From: Lentzea albida
GTDB lineage: Bacteria; Actinomycetota; Actinomycetes; Mycobacteriales; Pseudonocardiaceae
Assembly: GCF_900111005.1 (NCBI RefSeq)
Contig: NZ_FOFV01000001.1
Coordinates: 682,001-746,000, forward strand
Direction: 5' to 3'
DNA length: 64,000 bases
The position numbers and the translations under genes are program-made. Under the pieces are notes generated by a model, which made no database searches, had not been told where the DNA came from, and saw nothing but the letters and a program-made list of their open reading frames with translations. Below are positions 6,874-14,317 of the stretch, in pieces (the first letter of the stretch is position 1; every line of letters begins with the position of its first letter).

Positions 6874-8097
6874 ATGAGGTCAGTGGACGAGCAGCTCGCT
6901 CGGGTGATCGCGGCCGCGGTGCGGCCCGCACCCGTGCGAGTCGCGATCTCCGAGTCGCAGGGCCTGCTCTGCGCCGAGGAGGTCGTCGCGGAACGCGCGT
7001 TGCCCGGCTTCGACCAGGCCGCCGTGGACGGCTACGCGGTGCGCAGCGTCGACGTGTCCGGCGCCAACGCGAGTCCGGTGCAGCTGCCGGTCGTGGGTGA
7101 GATCCCGGCCGGCTCCCGGCAGCCGCGCAGGCTGCAGCCGGGCCAGGCGGTGCGGATCGCGACGGGCGCTCCGCTGCCGACGCTGGCCGACGCGGTCGTG
7201 CCGCTCGGCTACACCGACGGCCACCAGGCCAAGGTGACGGTCAACCGCAGCGTGCCGTCCGCCGGGTTCGTCCGCCGCACCGGCGAGGACGTGCAGACCG
7301 GTGACGTCGCCGTGCGCCGCGGCGCGTCCATCGGTGCTGCTCAGGTGGGTCTTCTGGCCGCCGTCGGACGCAACAAGGTGCTCGTGCACCCACGGCCGCG
7401 CGTGTCGGTCATCTCGCTCGGCGAGGAGCTCGTCGACGTCGACCGCACGCCCGGCCAGGGCCAGGTCTACGACGTGAACTCGTACGCGCTGGCCGCCGCC
7501 GCCCGTGACGCGGGCGCCGAGGTCAGCCGGGTCGGCATCATGTCGGCCGACCCGCGCCGGCTGCGCGAGGTGATCGAGGGCAGGCTCCTGCTGTCCGAGA
7601 TCGTCGTCATCGCGGGCGGCGTCGGCGGCACGATCGGCGACGAGGTCAAGGCCGCGATCACCGAGCTCGGCGACATGGACGTCAGCCGCGTCGCCATGCA
7701 CCCCGGCTCGGCGCAGGGCTTCGGCAGGCTCGGCCCCGACGCCGTGCCGACGTTCCTGCTACCGGCGAACCCGATGAGCGCGCTCGTCGTGTTCGAGGTG
7801 CTGGTCAGGCCCTTGATCAGGGCGGCGCTCGGCAAGAAGAACCCGTACCGCCGCGCGGTGTCGGCGCGCCTGCTGTCGCCGCTGCAGTCGACGAAGGGCC
7901 GCCGGGGCTTCCTGCGCGGTCAGCTGCTGCGCGACGCGGACAACGGCGAGTACCTGGTGCAGCCGCTCGGCACGTCCGGGTCGCACCTGCTCGCGTCACT
8001 GGCCGAGGCCAACTGCCTCATCATGGTCGACGAGGACGTCACCGAGGTCTCTGTCGGCGAAGAGGTGCTGGTCAGCTTCCTAGCGCAGCGTGGATGA
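6874..8097 (+). CDS. glp: Gephyrin-like molybdotransferase (MoeA family, Glp)
   Basis: A 407-residue MoeA-family protein. Visible family motifs are LPGFDQAAVDGYAVRS near residue 48, RIATGAPLPTLADAVVP, the central MoCF domain SLGEELVDV and PGQGQVYDVNSYAL, and the late VAMHPGSAQGFG. MoeA inserts molybdate into adenylated molybdopterin. In corynebacteria a gephyrin-like protein (Glp) encoded beside its membrane receptor GlpR instead binds FtsZ and takes part in cell division. The receptor gene sits two genes downstream, so a cytoskeletal role is at least as likely as cofactor synthesis. ATG 6874 has GAGGA upstream. The stop overlaps the next start as ATGA. Confidence 0.9.
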   Translation: MRSVDEQLARVIAAAVRPAPVRVAISESQGLLCAEEVVAERALPGFDQAAVDGYAVRSVDVSGANASPVQLPVVGEIPAGSRQPRRLQPGQAVRIATGAPLPTLADAVVPLGYTDGHQAKVTVNRSVPSAGFVRRTGEDVQTGDVAVRRGASIGAAQVGLLAAVGRNKVLVHPRPRVSVISLGEELVDVDRTPGQGQVYDVNSYALAAAARDAGAEVSRVGIMSADPRRLREVIEGRLLLSEIVVIAGGVGGTIGDEVKAAITELGDMDVSRVAMHPGSAQGFGRLGPDAVPTFLLPANPMSALVVFEVLVRPLIRAALGKKNPYRRAVSARLLSPLQSTKGRRGFLRGQLLRDADNGEYLVQPLGTSGSHLLASLAEANCLIMVDEDVTEVSVGEEVLVSFLAQRG

Positions 8098-8747
8098 GCG
8101 TTTTCGCCGATCTGGGCAGACACCCCGGCTGGCCCGTCCGGCTGGGGCCCCTGCACGTGCGCGCCGGAACCGTCGAGCTGCGCGGACCGCGCCTGTTCGA
8201 CGGGTCGCGCTGGTCGAGGCTGCGCATCCGCGACCGCGCCTACCTGGAGCAGTGGGAGCCCACGGCGCAGGAGGGCTGGGACGAGCGCAACGCGACGCTC
8301 TCCTGGCCCGCGCAGTGGTCGTCGTTGCGCGGCATGGCCCGGCGCGGCACCACGCTGCCGTTCATGATCCTGGTGGACGGCGAGGTCGCCGGTCAGATCA
8401 CCGTCGGCAACATCGTGCGCGGCTCGCTGCTCTCGGCGTGGATCGGCTACTGGGTGGCCGCTGACCGGGCCGGGGGCGGAGTCGCCACGGCGGCCGTGGC
8501 GTTGCTCACGGACCACGCCTTCCGCGATGCCGGACTGCACCGCCTCGAGGCCACCGTGCGTCCCGAGAACGGCGCCTCGATCCGTGTGCTCACGAAGTCC
8601 GGTTATCGCGAGGAAGGTCTCTTCAAGCGTTATCTGGATGTTGCCGGACAGTGGCGCGACCACCTCTGCTTCGCGCTGACGACCGAAGAGGTCCCGGATG
8701 GCCTAGTGCGCCGTTTGGTCGCACGCGGAGAGGCCCGTCTTCCCTGA
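8094..8747 (+). CDS. rimJ: RimJ-type GNAT N-acetyltransferase
   Basis: A 217-residue GCN5-related acetyltransferase, similar to RimJ/RimL enzymes that acetylate the N-terminus of ribosomal proteins; the true substrate is not evident. Visible features are the N-terminal beta strands GTVELRGPRLFDGSRWSRLR, the motif LTDHAFRDAGLHRLEATV, and the C-terminal NGASIRVLTKSGYREEGLFKR typical of the family. It overlaps the glp stop by 4 bp, so translation is coupled. Its place between glp and sepX is the same as Rv0995. Confidence 0.9.
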   Translation: MSVFADLGRHPGWPVRLGPLHVRAGTVELRGPRLFDGSRWSRLRIRDRAYLEQWEPTAQEGWDERNATLSWPAQWSSLRGMARRGTTLPFMILVDGEVAGQITVGNIVRGSLLSAWIGYWVAADRAGGGVATAAVALLTDHAFRDAGLHRLEATVRPENGASIRVLTKSGYREEGLFKRYLDVAGQWRDHLCFALTTEEVPDGLVRRLVARGEARLP

Positions 8748-8902
8748 CGATTGCTTCCGTTCGCCCTAATCACTTCACCCAAAAGTGGGTGATAGACCAC
8801 ACTTTCGTACGCACGGCAGTCGGCGAGCCTCCGACACAGGTGTGACTGTTGTGACTAGCGTGGTGACAGCACCACGCGTGGGCCGGGGGAGGTGAACGGG
8901 GA

Positions 8903-9616
8903 ATGCCGAGTTCGCTGATCATCGTTGCGCTGGTCGTCGCCTGGCTCGTGGTCCTCGTCCCCATGATGGCCCGCAAGCGCCAGGAGAGTGCGCGCAGCGT
9001 GGGGGAGGAGTACGACGCCATGCCGGACGCCGAGTACGACGACATCCACGACATCGACGACGACTACTTCGACGAGGAGGAGTACGTCGAGCGCCCCTTC
9101 CGGCGCGGCCGCGGTGGCTACGACCCGGAGACCGCCGCGCTGGTCGCGCAGGCGAAGTACGCGTTCCGGCGCAGAGTGGTGGCATTCCTGCTGGTCGCCG
9201 CCGTCGCGTCCGGGATCGTCGCCGGGGTCTTCTTCGCGAAGCTCTGGTACGGCCACGCCGCGATCGACCTGGTGCTCGTCGGGTACCTCACGTACCTGCG
9301 CCGGCAGGTGCGGATCGAGGAGGAGATCCGCGCGCGCCGGCTCGCCCGCCTGCAGCAGGTGCGCCGCCGCCGTGCGACGGGTCCGCAGCTGCAGGAGCCC
9401 CCTGCCGCCGAGCCCGAGCCCGTGCAGGTCGCCGAGGAGGCCGAGACCACCCAGGTCGAGGTCGTCGAGGACAGGCCCGCGCTGCCGCCGTTGCCGCGCT
9501 TCGAGCACCACGTGCGTCCGGGCACCATCCCGGTCGACTCCGACGACGAGGACCCGGTCTTCGTCGAGCTCGACGGGCTGGAGTCGCTGCGGTACCGAGG
9601 TGCGGTCGGCGCTTAG
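8903..9616 (+). CDS. sepX: Divisome membrane protein SepX/GlpR
   Basis: A 237-residue actinobacteria-specific membrane protein. It has an N-terminal transmembrane helix (SSLIIVALVVAWLVVLVPMM), an acidic cytoplasmic stretch rich in Asp/Glu/Tyr (residues about 30-60), a central pair of hydrophobic segments (VVAFLLVAAVASGIVAGVFF and the AIDLVLVGYLTYL region), a basic patch, and an acidic Pro/Glu-rich C-terminal tail. This is the architecture of SepX (Streptomyces) and GlpR (corynebacteria), which support Z-ring formation and bind the gephyrin-like Glp. Glp is encoded two genes upstream. A hairpin overlaps the stop codon. Confidence 0.88.
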   Translation: MPSSLIIVALVVAWLVVLVPMMARKRQESARSVGEEYDAMPDAEYDDIHDIDDDYFDEEEYVERPFRRGRGGYDPETAALVAQAKYAFRRRVVAFLLVAAVASGIVAGVFFAKLWYGHAAIDLVLVGYLTYLRRQVRIEEEIRARRLARLQQVRRRRATGPQLQEPPAAEPEPVQVAEEAETTQVEVVEDRPALPPLPRFEHHVRPGTIPVDSDDEDPVFVELDGLESLRYRGAVGA

Positions 9617-9642
9617 GAGGGGGTGGTGAAAACACCCCCTCC
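9616..9642 (+). terminator. Terminator hairpin at the sepX stop
   Basis: GGAGGGGGT (9616-9624) pairs exactly with ACCCCCTCC (9634-9642); the loop contains GAAAA. It begins on the last base of the sepX stop codon and ends the galU-glp-rimJ-sepX unit. Confidence 0.75.
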
Positions 9643-9650
9643 GGGACTGC

Positions 9651-9656
9651 TATAGT
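9651..9656 (+). promoter_or_regulatory. -10 box of the tRNA-Ala promoter
   Basis: TATAGT lies 19 nt before the mature tRNA 5' end, fitting a short 5' leader. No good -35 box is visible. Confidence 0.5.
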
Positions 9657-9675
9657 TCTCCCCGTAAGACAGCAA

Positions 9676-9748
9676 GGGGCTGTAGCACAGTTGGTAGCGC
9701 GTCTCGTTCGCATCGAGAAGGTCAGGGGTTCGATTCCCCTCAGCTCCA
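9676..9748 (+). tRNA. tRNA-Ala (anticodon CGC)
   Basis: The 73-nt cloverleaf is complete. The acceptor stem GGGGCTG pairs with CAGCTCC through one G-U. The anticodon arm TCTCG-TTCGCAT-CGAGA gives anticodon CGC, reading GCG. The T arm is AGGGG-TTCGATT-CCCCT. CCA is not encoded. The downstream flank was checked by eye for a repeated tRNA 3' end that would mark an integration site; none was seen. Confidence 0.96.
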
Positions 9749-9758
9749 CAGATTGATA

Positions 9759-9792
9759 ATCGCCCGGTCCGCGTTTACGCGGGCCGGGCGAT
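9759..9792 (+). terminator. Strong terminator after tRNA-Ala
   Basis: 15-bp arms at 9759-9773 and 9778-9792 with one G-U pair and a TTTA loop, followed by TTCGCATT. It starts 10 nt after the tRNA. Confidence 0.85.
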
Positions 9793-9896
9793 TTCGCATT
9801 AGTCGTACGTTTGTCCCTCTCGCACTGCGAATGCCTTGTCCTTCGGCAATCGCAGTCATCCGGAGCAGCGATCGGCCGCTCCCGGGCCCGCGGAGG

Positions 9897-10526
9897 TCAC
9901 GGGGAACGGCGGTCGGAGGACGCCCGCGAGAACGCGTCGAGAACGACCGGCAGGACCAGTCGCTCCACCAGTCGGGAGTCGATGCTGCCCGGCTCCACCA
10001 GTTCCTGGGCGTTGCCGCCTTCGCGCAGGGCGACCGCGAAGCGGGCCACCAGTGCGGGATCGATGACGAACTCGCGGCCCGACGCCGCCAGCAGTTCAGC
10101 GAAGATCCGCGCGATCCCCTGGCGGACCTCCTCGTCCTTGCGGGCGAGGACGGCCGCCGCCTCGGGGTTGCGGATGGCGTACAGGGTGAACTCGGTCGAG
10201 ATGAGGAACCACTGGCGCTCGTCCTCGGACGGGCGGTTCGCGAGGTTCACGAAGTGCTGCAACGGATCGCTCGCCTGACGGGCCTGGTCGAGGGCGCTCC
10301 GCAACCGCGTGAGCACCGCGGCGGCGTGCGCCTCGAACATGGTGAAGAAGAGCTCGTCCTTGCTCGCGAAGTTGGAGTAGAACGCGCCTCGGGTGAAGCC
10401 GGCCCGATCGCAGATCATCTCGATGCTGGCCCCGTTGAAGCCGCGCTCGGCGAAGACCTCGGCGGCACTCGCCAGCAGCCGCGACCTCGTCACGGCGCGC
10501 TGACCGGTCGTCCCTCGTGGCACCAC
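9897..10526 (-). CDS. TetR-family repressor of the adjacent aldolase gene
   Basis: A 209-residue TetR regulator with the helix-turn-helix at about residues 14-60 (RLLASAAEVFAERGFNGAS, then MICDRAGFTRGAFYSNFASK) and a ligand-binding C-terminal domain. It is divergent from a class II aldolase gene. Two copies of the palindrome GATAC-N6-GTATC lie in the shared promoter region, one 21 bp from this gene's start and one just after the predicted aldolase transcription start. That arrangement implies autoregulation plus repression of the aldolase gene. The GTG at 10526 is followed by another GTG that is an equal candidate. Confidence 0.9.
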   Translation of the reverse strand: MVPRGTTGQRAVTRSRLLASAAEVFAERGFNGASIEMICDRAGFTRGAFYSNFASKDELFFTMFEAHAAAVLTRLRSALDQARQASDPLQHFVNLANRPSEDERQWFLISTEFTLYAIRNPEAAAVLARKDEEVRQGIARIFAELLAASGREFVIDPALVARFAVALREGGNAQELVEPGSIDSRLVERLVLPVVLDAFSRASSDRRSP

Positions 10527-10546
10527 TCCTCCGCTCTGCCCGTTTC

Positions 10547-10562
10547 GATACAGGAACGTATC
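10547..10562. promoter_or_regulatory. TetR operator 1 (GATAC-N6-GTATC)
   Basis: GATAC (10547-10551), AGGAAC, GTATC (10558-10562). It sits 21 bp upstream of the TetR start codon and shares the half-sites, spacer length and flanking C and T with operator 2. Confidence 0.75.
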
Positions 10563-10590
10563 TGCACGCGGCTGCTTTGCATAGCTGCTC

Positions 10591-10619
10591 TTGACGCTGG
10601 TTCTGACCAGCTGTGATAG
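10591..10619 (+). promoter_or_regulatory. Sigma-70-type promoter of the aldolase gene
   Basis: TTGACG (10591-10596), a 17-bp spacer, and TGATAG (10614-10619). The spacing is ideal. The start of transcription would be near 10626, just before operator 2. Confidence 0.7.
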
Positions 10620-10633
10620 TGGCCTCAGTCTTC

Positions 10634-10649
10634 GATACGACTCTGTATC
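10634..10649. promoter_or_regulatory. TetR operator 2 (GATAC-N6-GTATC)
   Basis: GATAC (10634-10638), GACTCT, GTATC (10645-10649). It lies about 8 bp downstream of the predicted start of aldolase transcription and 17 bp before its ATG, a classic blocking position. Confidence 0.75.
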
Positions 10650-10666
10650 TCATAGATGGGACCGTC

Positions 10667-11488
10667 ATGACGAGCACGGTTACGCCGGACATCCTGGAGA
10701 TGGTCCGCGCCAGCATCGGACCCGCCCCCGACGACTTCGAGCTGCCGCTGCCGCCGATGAACCTCTCGGTCGAGGAGGAGCGGGAGTACCGCAAGCGCGA
10801 ACTCGCGGCCGCGTTCCGGGTGTTCGCCAAGTTCGGTTTCTCGGAGGGGGTGGCCGGCCACATCACGGCCCGCGACCCCGAGCACCCCGACACCTTCTGG
10901 GTCAACCCGTTCGGCATGAGCTTCAGCCAGATCAAGGTGTCCGACCTGATCCACGTCGACCACGTGGGCAACCTGCTGCACGGCAAGCGGCCGGTCAACC
11001 GGGCGGCGTTCTGCATCCACTCCGAGGTGCACAGGGCGCGGCCGGACGCGGTCGCCGCCGCCCACGCCCACTCGCTGAACGGCAAGGCCTTCGCCTCGCT
11101 CGGCATCCCGCTCGCGCCGATCACCCAGGACGCCTGCGCGTTCTACGAGGACCACGGGCTCTACTCGGACTTCCGCGGCGTGGTCAACGACACCGAGGAG
11201 GGCCGCCGGATCGGCGTCGCCCTGGGTGACGCGAAGGCGGTCGTCCTGCAGAACCACGGCCTGCTCACCGTGGGGCAGACCGTCGCGGCCGCCGCCTGGT
11301 GGTTCATCACCATGGAGCGCTCCTGCCAGGCCCAGCTGCTGGCGATGGCCGCCGGTGAGCCGACCCTCATCGACCACGACACCGCGGTCGGCGTGCGCGA
11401 CCAGACCGGGAACCCGGTCGCCGGCTGGTTCCAGTTCCGGCCCCTCTGGGACCAGGTCGTCGCGGAATCCCCCGACCTGTTCGACTGA
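10667..11488 (+). CDS. Class II aldolase/adducin-family protein
   Basis: A 273-residue class II aldolase-fold protein. The metal-binding pattern is visible: AAAHAHSLNGKAF (paired His) and a third His in LQNHGLLTVG. The family-typical HITARDPEHPDTFWVNPFG lies near residue 60. Members cleave sugar phosphates or act on hydroxy-acid substrates; the substrate cannot be told. ATG 10667 is used; an in-frame GTG at 10613 lies upstream of operator 2 and would place the operator in the coding region. It ends at a terminator shared with the convergent SDR gene. Confidence 0.88.
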   Translation: MTSTVTPDILEMVRASIGPAPDDFELPLPPMNLSVEEEREYRKRELAAAFRVFAKFGFSEGVAGHITARDPEHPDTFWVNPFGMSFSQIKVSDLIHVDHVGNLLHGKRPVNRAAFCIHSEVHRARPDAVAAAHAHSLNGKAFASLGIPLAPITQDACAFYEDHGLYSDFRGVVNDTEEGRRIGVALGDAKAVVLQNHGLLTVGQTVAAAAWWFITMERSCQAQLLAMAAGEPTLIDHDTAVGVRDQTGNPVAGWFQFRPLWDQVVAESPDLFD

Positions 11489-11502
11489 TCCCGGCGACGA
11501 CG

Positions 11503-11534
11503 AAAGGGCCGCCCCGGAACGCGGGCGGCCCTTT
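11503..11534. terminator. Bidirectional terminator between convergent genes
   Basis: AAAGGGCCGCC (11503-11513) pairs exactly with GGCGGCCCTTT (11524-11534). The A-run on one side and T-run on the other let it act for both the aldolase gene and the SDR gene. Confidence 0.88.
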
Positions 11535-11555
11535 GTCGTGTCCTGGCGTCGGCGC

Positions 11556-12317
11556 CTAGAACGTCTTGATGACGCCGCCGTCGACGACCAGGTCGGTTCC
11601 GGTGATCCAGCTCGCCTCGTCCCCGAGCAGGAACGCGACGGCGGCCGCGACCTCCTCGGGCTCGCCCAGCCGGCCCATCGTGACACCCATGTCGGTGGGT
11701 GCCTTGTGGTTCAGCACCTCTTCCCTGGTGGCGCCGGACTGGGCGACCATCCAGTCGACGGTCCCGCCCTCGTCCGTCCAGCCGGGGGTGCGGGTCGGAC
11801 CGGGGGACACGGTGTTCACCCGCACGCCCCGCGCGGCGAACTCCTCCGACAGGGCCTGGGTCAGGTTCGACATCGAGGCCTTGTGGGCGGAGTAGTCGAC
11901 GACGCCCGTGAACGGCAGGCGGGCGTTGACCGAGGAGATGTTGACGATCGCACCACCGCCGTCGAGCAGGTCGGGCAGCAGCGCCCGGCTGAGCCGGACC
12001 GCGGACATCACGTTGATCGTGAACCCGGCTTCCCACTGTTCGTCGGTCACGTCGAGGAACGAGGAGCGGAAGTCCCAGTTGCCGACGTTGTTCACCAGGG
12101 CGGACACCCTGCCGCGGGCGCGGGCGGCCTCGGCCAGGCGCAGGTTGCCCTCGGCGGTGGCGAGGTCGGCCCGCACGACCGTGAGGTTCCCGGTCTGCTC
12201 CGGCGAGGCCGAGCGCGATCCGGTGACGACCTCGTAGCCGTCCTTGAGGAGGCGTTGGACGACAGCGGCGCCGATCCCCTTCGTTCCTCCGCTGACGACG
12301 GCGACGTTGTTCGGCAT
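11556..12317 (-). CDS. SDR-family NAD(P)-dependent oxidoreductase
   Basis: A 253-residue short-chain dehydrogenase/reductase. The cofactor motif is VVSGGTKGIGAAV at the N-terminus (TGxxxGxG form), NNVG marks beta strand 4, the catalytic Ser lies in VNISSVNA, and the YxxxK pair is in DYSAHKAS; the C-terminal GTDLVVDGG is typical. The substrate is unknown. ATG 12317 has AGGAG about 6 nt upstream. It is divergent from a TetR gene, with two copies of a GGAGCGATCGCT palindrome between them, so it is probably that regulator's target. Confidence 0.92.
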   Translation of the reverse strand: MPNNVAVVSGGTKGIGAAVVQRLLKDGYEVVTGSRSASPEQTGNLTVVRADLATAEGNLRLAEAARARGRVSALVNNVGNWDFRSSFLDVTDEQWEAGFTINVMSAVRLSRALLPDLLDGGGAIVNISSVNARLPFTGVVDYSAHKASMSNLTQALSEEFAARGVRVNTVSPGPTRTPGWTDEGGTVDWMVAQSGATREEVLNHKAPTDMGVTMGRLGEPEEVAAAVAFLLGDEASWITGTDLVVDGGVIKTF

Positions 12318-12336
12318 GACACTCCTAGGCTTGTTC

Positions 12337-12352
12337 GGGAGCGATCGCTCCC
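12337..12352. promoter_or_regulatory. TetR operator, perfect 16-bp palindrome
   Basis: GGGAGCGATCGCTCCC reads the same on both strands. It lies 20 bp upstream of the SDR start codon. Confidence 0.8.
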
Positions 12353-12374
12353 TATCTCGGTCTGACCGTAATAC

Positions 12375-12388
12375 GGGAGCGATCGCTA
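12375..12388. promoter_or_regulatory. Second copy of the TetR operator
   Basis: GGGAGCGATCGCTA repeats the left half and core (AGCGATCGCT at 12378-12387) of the site at 12337. The centres are 38 bp apart. It lies upstream of the TetR gene's -10 box TAGGAT (12402-12407). Confidence 0.75.
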
Positions 12389-12412
12389 CACAACCCGGAG
12401 TTAGGATGAGGC

Positions 12413-12994
12413 ATGCCACGTCCCCGTCAGTTCGACGACCACGACGCAGTCCGGAAGGCGATCGAAGTGTTCCGCCGCCAGGGCTACCACGGCACGTCGA
12501 CGCGGGACCTGGGCGCGGCGATGGGACTGAACCCGTCGAGCCTGTACCGGGCCTACGGCGACAAGCACGCGCTGTTCCTGCGGGCCTTGGACAGCTACCA
12601 GACCGTCCAGGACGAGGCCACCGGCGAGATCACGAGCAGCTCGGACAGCGTGCGCTCCGCGCTGCGCCGCTGGCTGGTGCACATGATCACCGAGGAGCAG
12701 GACCACGCCTGGGGGTGCCTGATGGTGAACACCGCCGCCGAACTGGGCGCCGAGGACTCACCGACCCGTGAGCGGGTGCACGCGGCCTTCGACGGCAACG
12801 TCACCGTGATCGCGGACCTGCTGGAGAAGGCCGTCGCCGAGGGCGAGATCACGCGTGAGATCGACGTCCACGGCTGGTCCGAGCTCCTGTTCACCACCGT
12901 CGCGGGTCTGCGGGTGCGGGACAGGGCCGGGCAGCCCCTGGAGCGGCTGACCGCGGCCGTCGACACGGCGCTGGACGCGATCTGGGGCAGGTAG
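12413..12994 (+). CDS. TetR-family regulator divergent from the SDR gene
   Basis: A 193-residue TetR regulator. The N-terminal DNA-binding domain runs from about residue 8 to 55 (AVRKAIEVFRRQGYHGTSTR, then DLGAAMGLNPSSLYRAYGDK). The C-terminal part resembles the YcdC/AcrR-like group. A TAGGAT box ends 5 nt before ATG 12413, so the message is probably leaderless. It shares a promoter region containing two palindromic operators with the SDR gene and probably represses both. Confidence 0.9.
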   Translation: MPRPRQFDDHDAVRKAIEVFRRQGYHGTSTRDLGAAMGLNPSSLYRAYGDKHALFLRALDSYQTVQDEATGEITSSSDSVRSALRRWLVHMITEEQDHAWGCLMVNTAAELGAEDSPTRERVHAAFDGNVTVIADLLEKAVAEGEITREIDVHGWSELLFTTVAGLRVRDRAGQPLERLTAAVDTALDAIWGR

Positions 12995-13028
12995 CGGAAA
13001 CGCGTTCGGTGTCCGCCTCACCGCCGGA

Positions 13029-13034
13029 TACCTT
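13029..13034 (+). promoter_or_regulatory. -10 box for leaderless lipoprotein mRNA
   Basis: TACCTT lies 6 nt before GTG 13041. Confidence 0.4.
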
Positions 13035-13040
13035 GGGCGC

Positions 13041-13781
13041 GTGAACATCCTTGGGGGATTTAAAGCTCTGTTCGTCGTGGGGACGGCACTCGCCGCCGTC
13101 AGCTGTTCGCCGGGGCAGGAGGAGCAGCCGGCGGCGCCGCAGGAGAAGCACTTCGACGTCACGGGCTGGGGGAAGCTGAAGCCCGGAATGTCCAAACAGG
13201 ACGCCCTCGCCACCGGTGACCTCGCGGCCACGGGCGCGGGGAAGACCGGAAACTGCGAGGACTACCGCTACGAGGACGGGCCCGCGGCCGACCCGAAGCA
13301 GGTGGCCGAGGACGACGCGCTCGAGCAGAAGATCGCCGAGGCGCAGAAGGCCGCGGACGCCGCCAAGGCGGCGATCGGGCCGGAGCCCGGTCCGAACGCG
13401 GGTGCCGCGGACTACGCCGCGTCGGCGGAACGGCTCGCGGCGTCGGCCGAGGCGAGCAACAAGGTCGTGCAGCTGACCGTGGAGTCCACGAAGCGCATCG
13501 CCGACCGGGCCGAGGCGCGCGAGGCCCACGGCGGCGTGCTGTTCGCCGGCGACAAGATCCGGATGATCCTGCCGCCTCCCGGTGCCACGGCGGCAAAGGA
13601 CCTCGGCAAGGGCGCCACGGTCGAGCAGGTCAAGGCGGCCTACCCGAACGCCACCAGCGCCGGCGACGGCATGTTCGACGTGCCCGTGCCCGGCCAGAAG
13701 GGGTTCGTGCTGAGCTTCCACTTCGCCGAGGGCAAGCTCACGGCGTTCATGCTGTTCAACACCGAGGCGGCGTGCGCCTGA
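13041..13781 (+). CDS. Putative lipoprotein of unknown function
   Basis: A 246-residue protein with a lipoprotein-like signal peptide: a basic start, a hydrophobic stretch FVVGTALAAVSC and Cys22 as the likely lipidation site. The lipobox is slightly unusual, with Ala at -3. After a Glu/Pro-rich linker comes WGKLKPGMSKQDALATGDL, which resembles the small repeat seen in BLIP/SmpA-type folds, then a long Ala/Glu/Lys-rich coiled-coil-like segment (about 90-160) and a C-terminal globular part ending VLSFHFAEGKLTAFML. I recognise no named family. A TACCTT box 6 nt upstream supports the GTG 13041 start. A hairpin terminator follows. Confidence 0.8.
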   Translation: MNILGGFKALFVVGTALAAVSCSPGQEEQPAAPQEKHFDVTGWGKLKPGMSKQDALATGDLAATGAGKTGNCEDYRYEDGPAADPKQVAEDDALEQKIAEAQKAADAAKAAIGPEPGPNAGAADYAASAERLAASAEASNKVVQLTVESTKRIADRAEAREAHGGVLFAGDKIRMILPPPGATAAKDLGKGATVEQVKAAYPNATSAGDGMFDVPVPGQKGFVLSFHFAEGKLTAFMLFNTEAACA

Positions 13782-13794
13782 GCTGAGCGATTCC

Positions 13795-13822
13795 AGGCCG
13801 TCCGTCGTAATGCGGGCGGCCT
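13795..13822 (+). terminator. Terminator after the lipoprotein gene
   Basis: AGGCCGTCCG (13795-13804) pairs with CGGGCGGCCT (13813-13822) through one G-U, followed by GTTCGTCT. Confidence 0.75.
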
Positions 13823-13874
13823 GTTCGTCTATATAACGGCCGTAAGCTCGTTCGGCTCCCGAAAGGCTGTACCC

Positions 13875-14249
13875 ATGAGCGACGCGCCACAGGACAAGGT
13901 CACGGTCCTGTCCGCCGAAGCCCTCGCCCAGCTGAAGGCGTTCCCGCTGCACGGCGACGAGCGGCTGCAGAACAAGCTCCTGTGGAAGTCGCCGGGCGGC
14001 GACACGATCGTCGGCCTGATCCAGATGGCGCCCGGCGCCCGCGACGTCGGCCACAACCACCCGTCGGCGACGCAGCACACCTGGGTCATCGACGGCACCG
14101 TGAGCATCGGCGGTGTGGAGGCGACGGCGGGTTCGTACGCGTTCGTGCCGCCGGGCGTCGACCACGAAACGGTCGCGGGCGACGAGCCCGTCACGATGTT
14201 CTACGTCTACCAACCGTTCGCGCCCGAGCACGACCACCACGACCATTAA
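13875..14249 (+). CDS. Cupin-domain protein
   Basis: A 124-residue single-domain cupin. Motif 1 is GHNHPSATQHTWVIDGTVSI and motif 2 is SYAFVPPGVDHETVAG, together giving the His and Gln/Glu ligands of a metal site. The C-terminus ends in a His/Asp-rich tail (EHDHHDH) that could bind metal. Small cupins range from dioxygenases to sugar-binding or regulatory proteins, so function is open. ATG 13875 has GAAAGG about 9 nt upstream. Confidence 0.88.
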   Translation: MSDAPQDKVTVLSAEALAQLKAFPLHGDERLQNKLLWKSPGGDTIVGLIQMAPGARDVGHNHPSATQHTWVIDGTVSIGGVEATAGSYAFVPPGVDHETVAGDEPVTMFYVYQPFAPEHDHHDH

Positions 14250-14317
14250 TTGCACGCTCACCCATCTATGGGGTGAAGTTCGGTGAAGAACGCGGCGCCC
14301 ACAAATAGTTTTCTCCT

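Noticed and set aside
9676-9896. tRNA-Ala as the attachment site of an integrated element
   Set aside because: No integrase and no second copy of the tRNA 3' end was found in the window.
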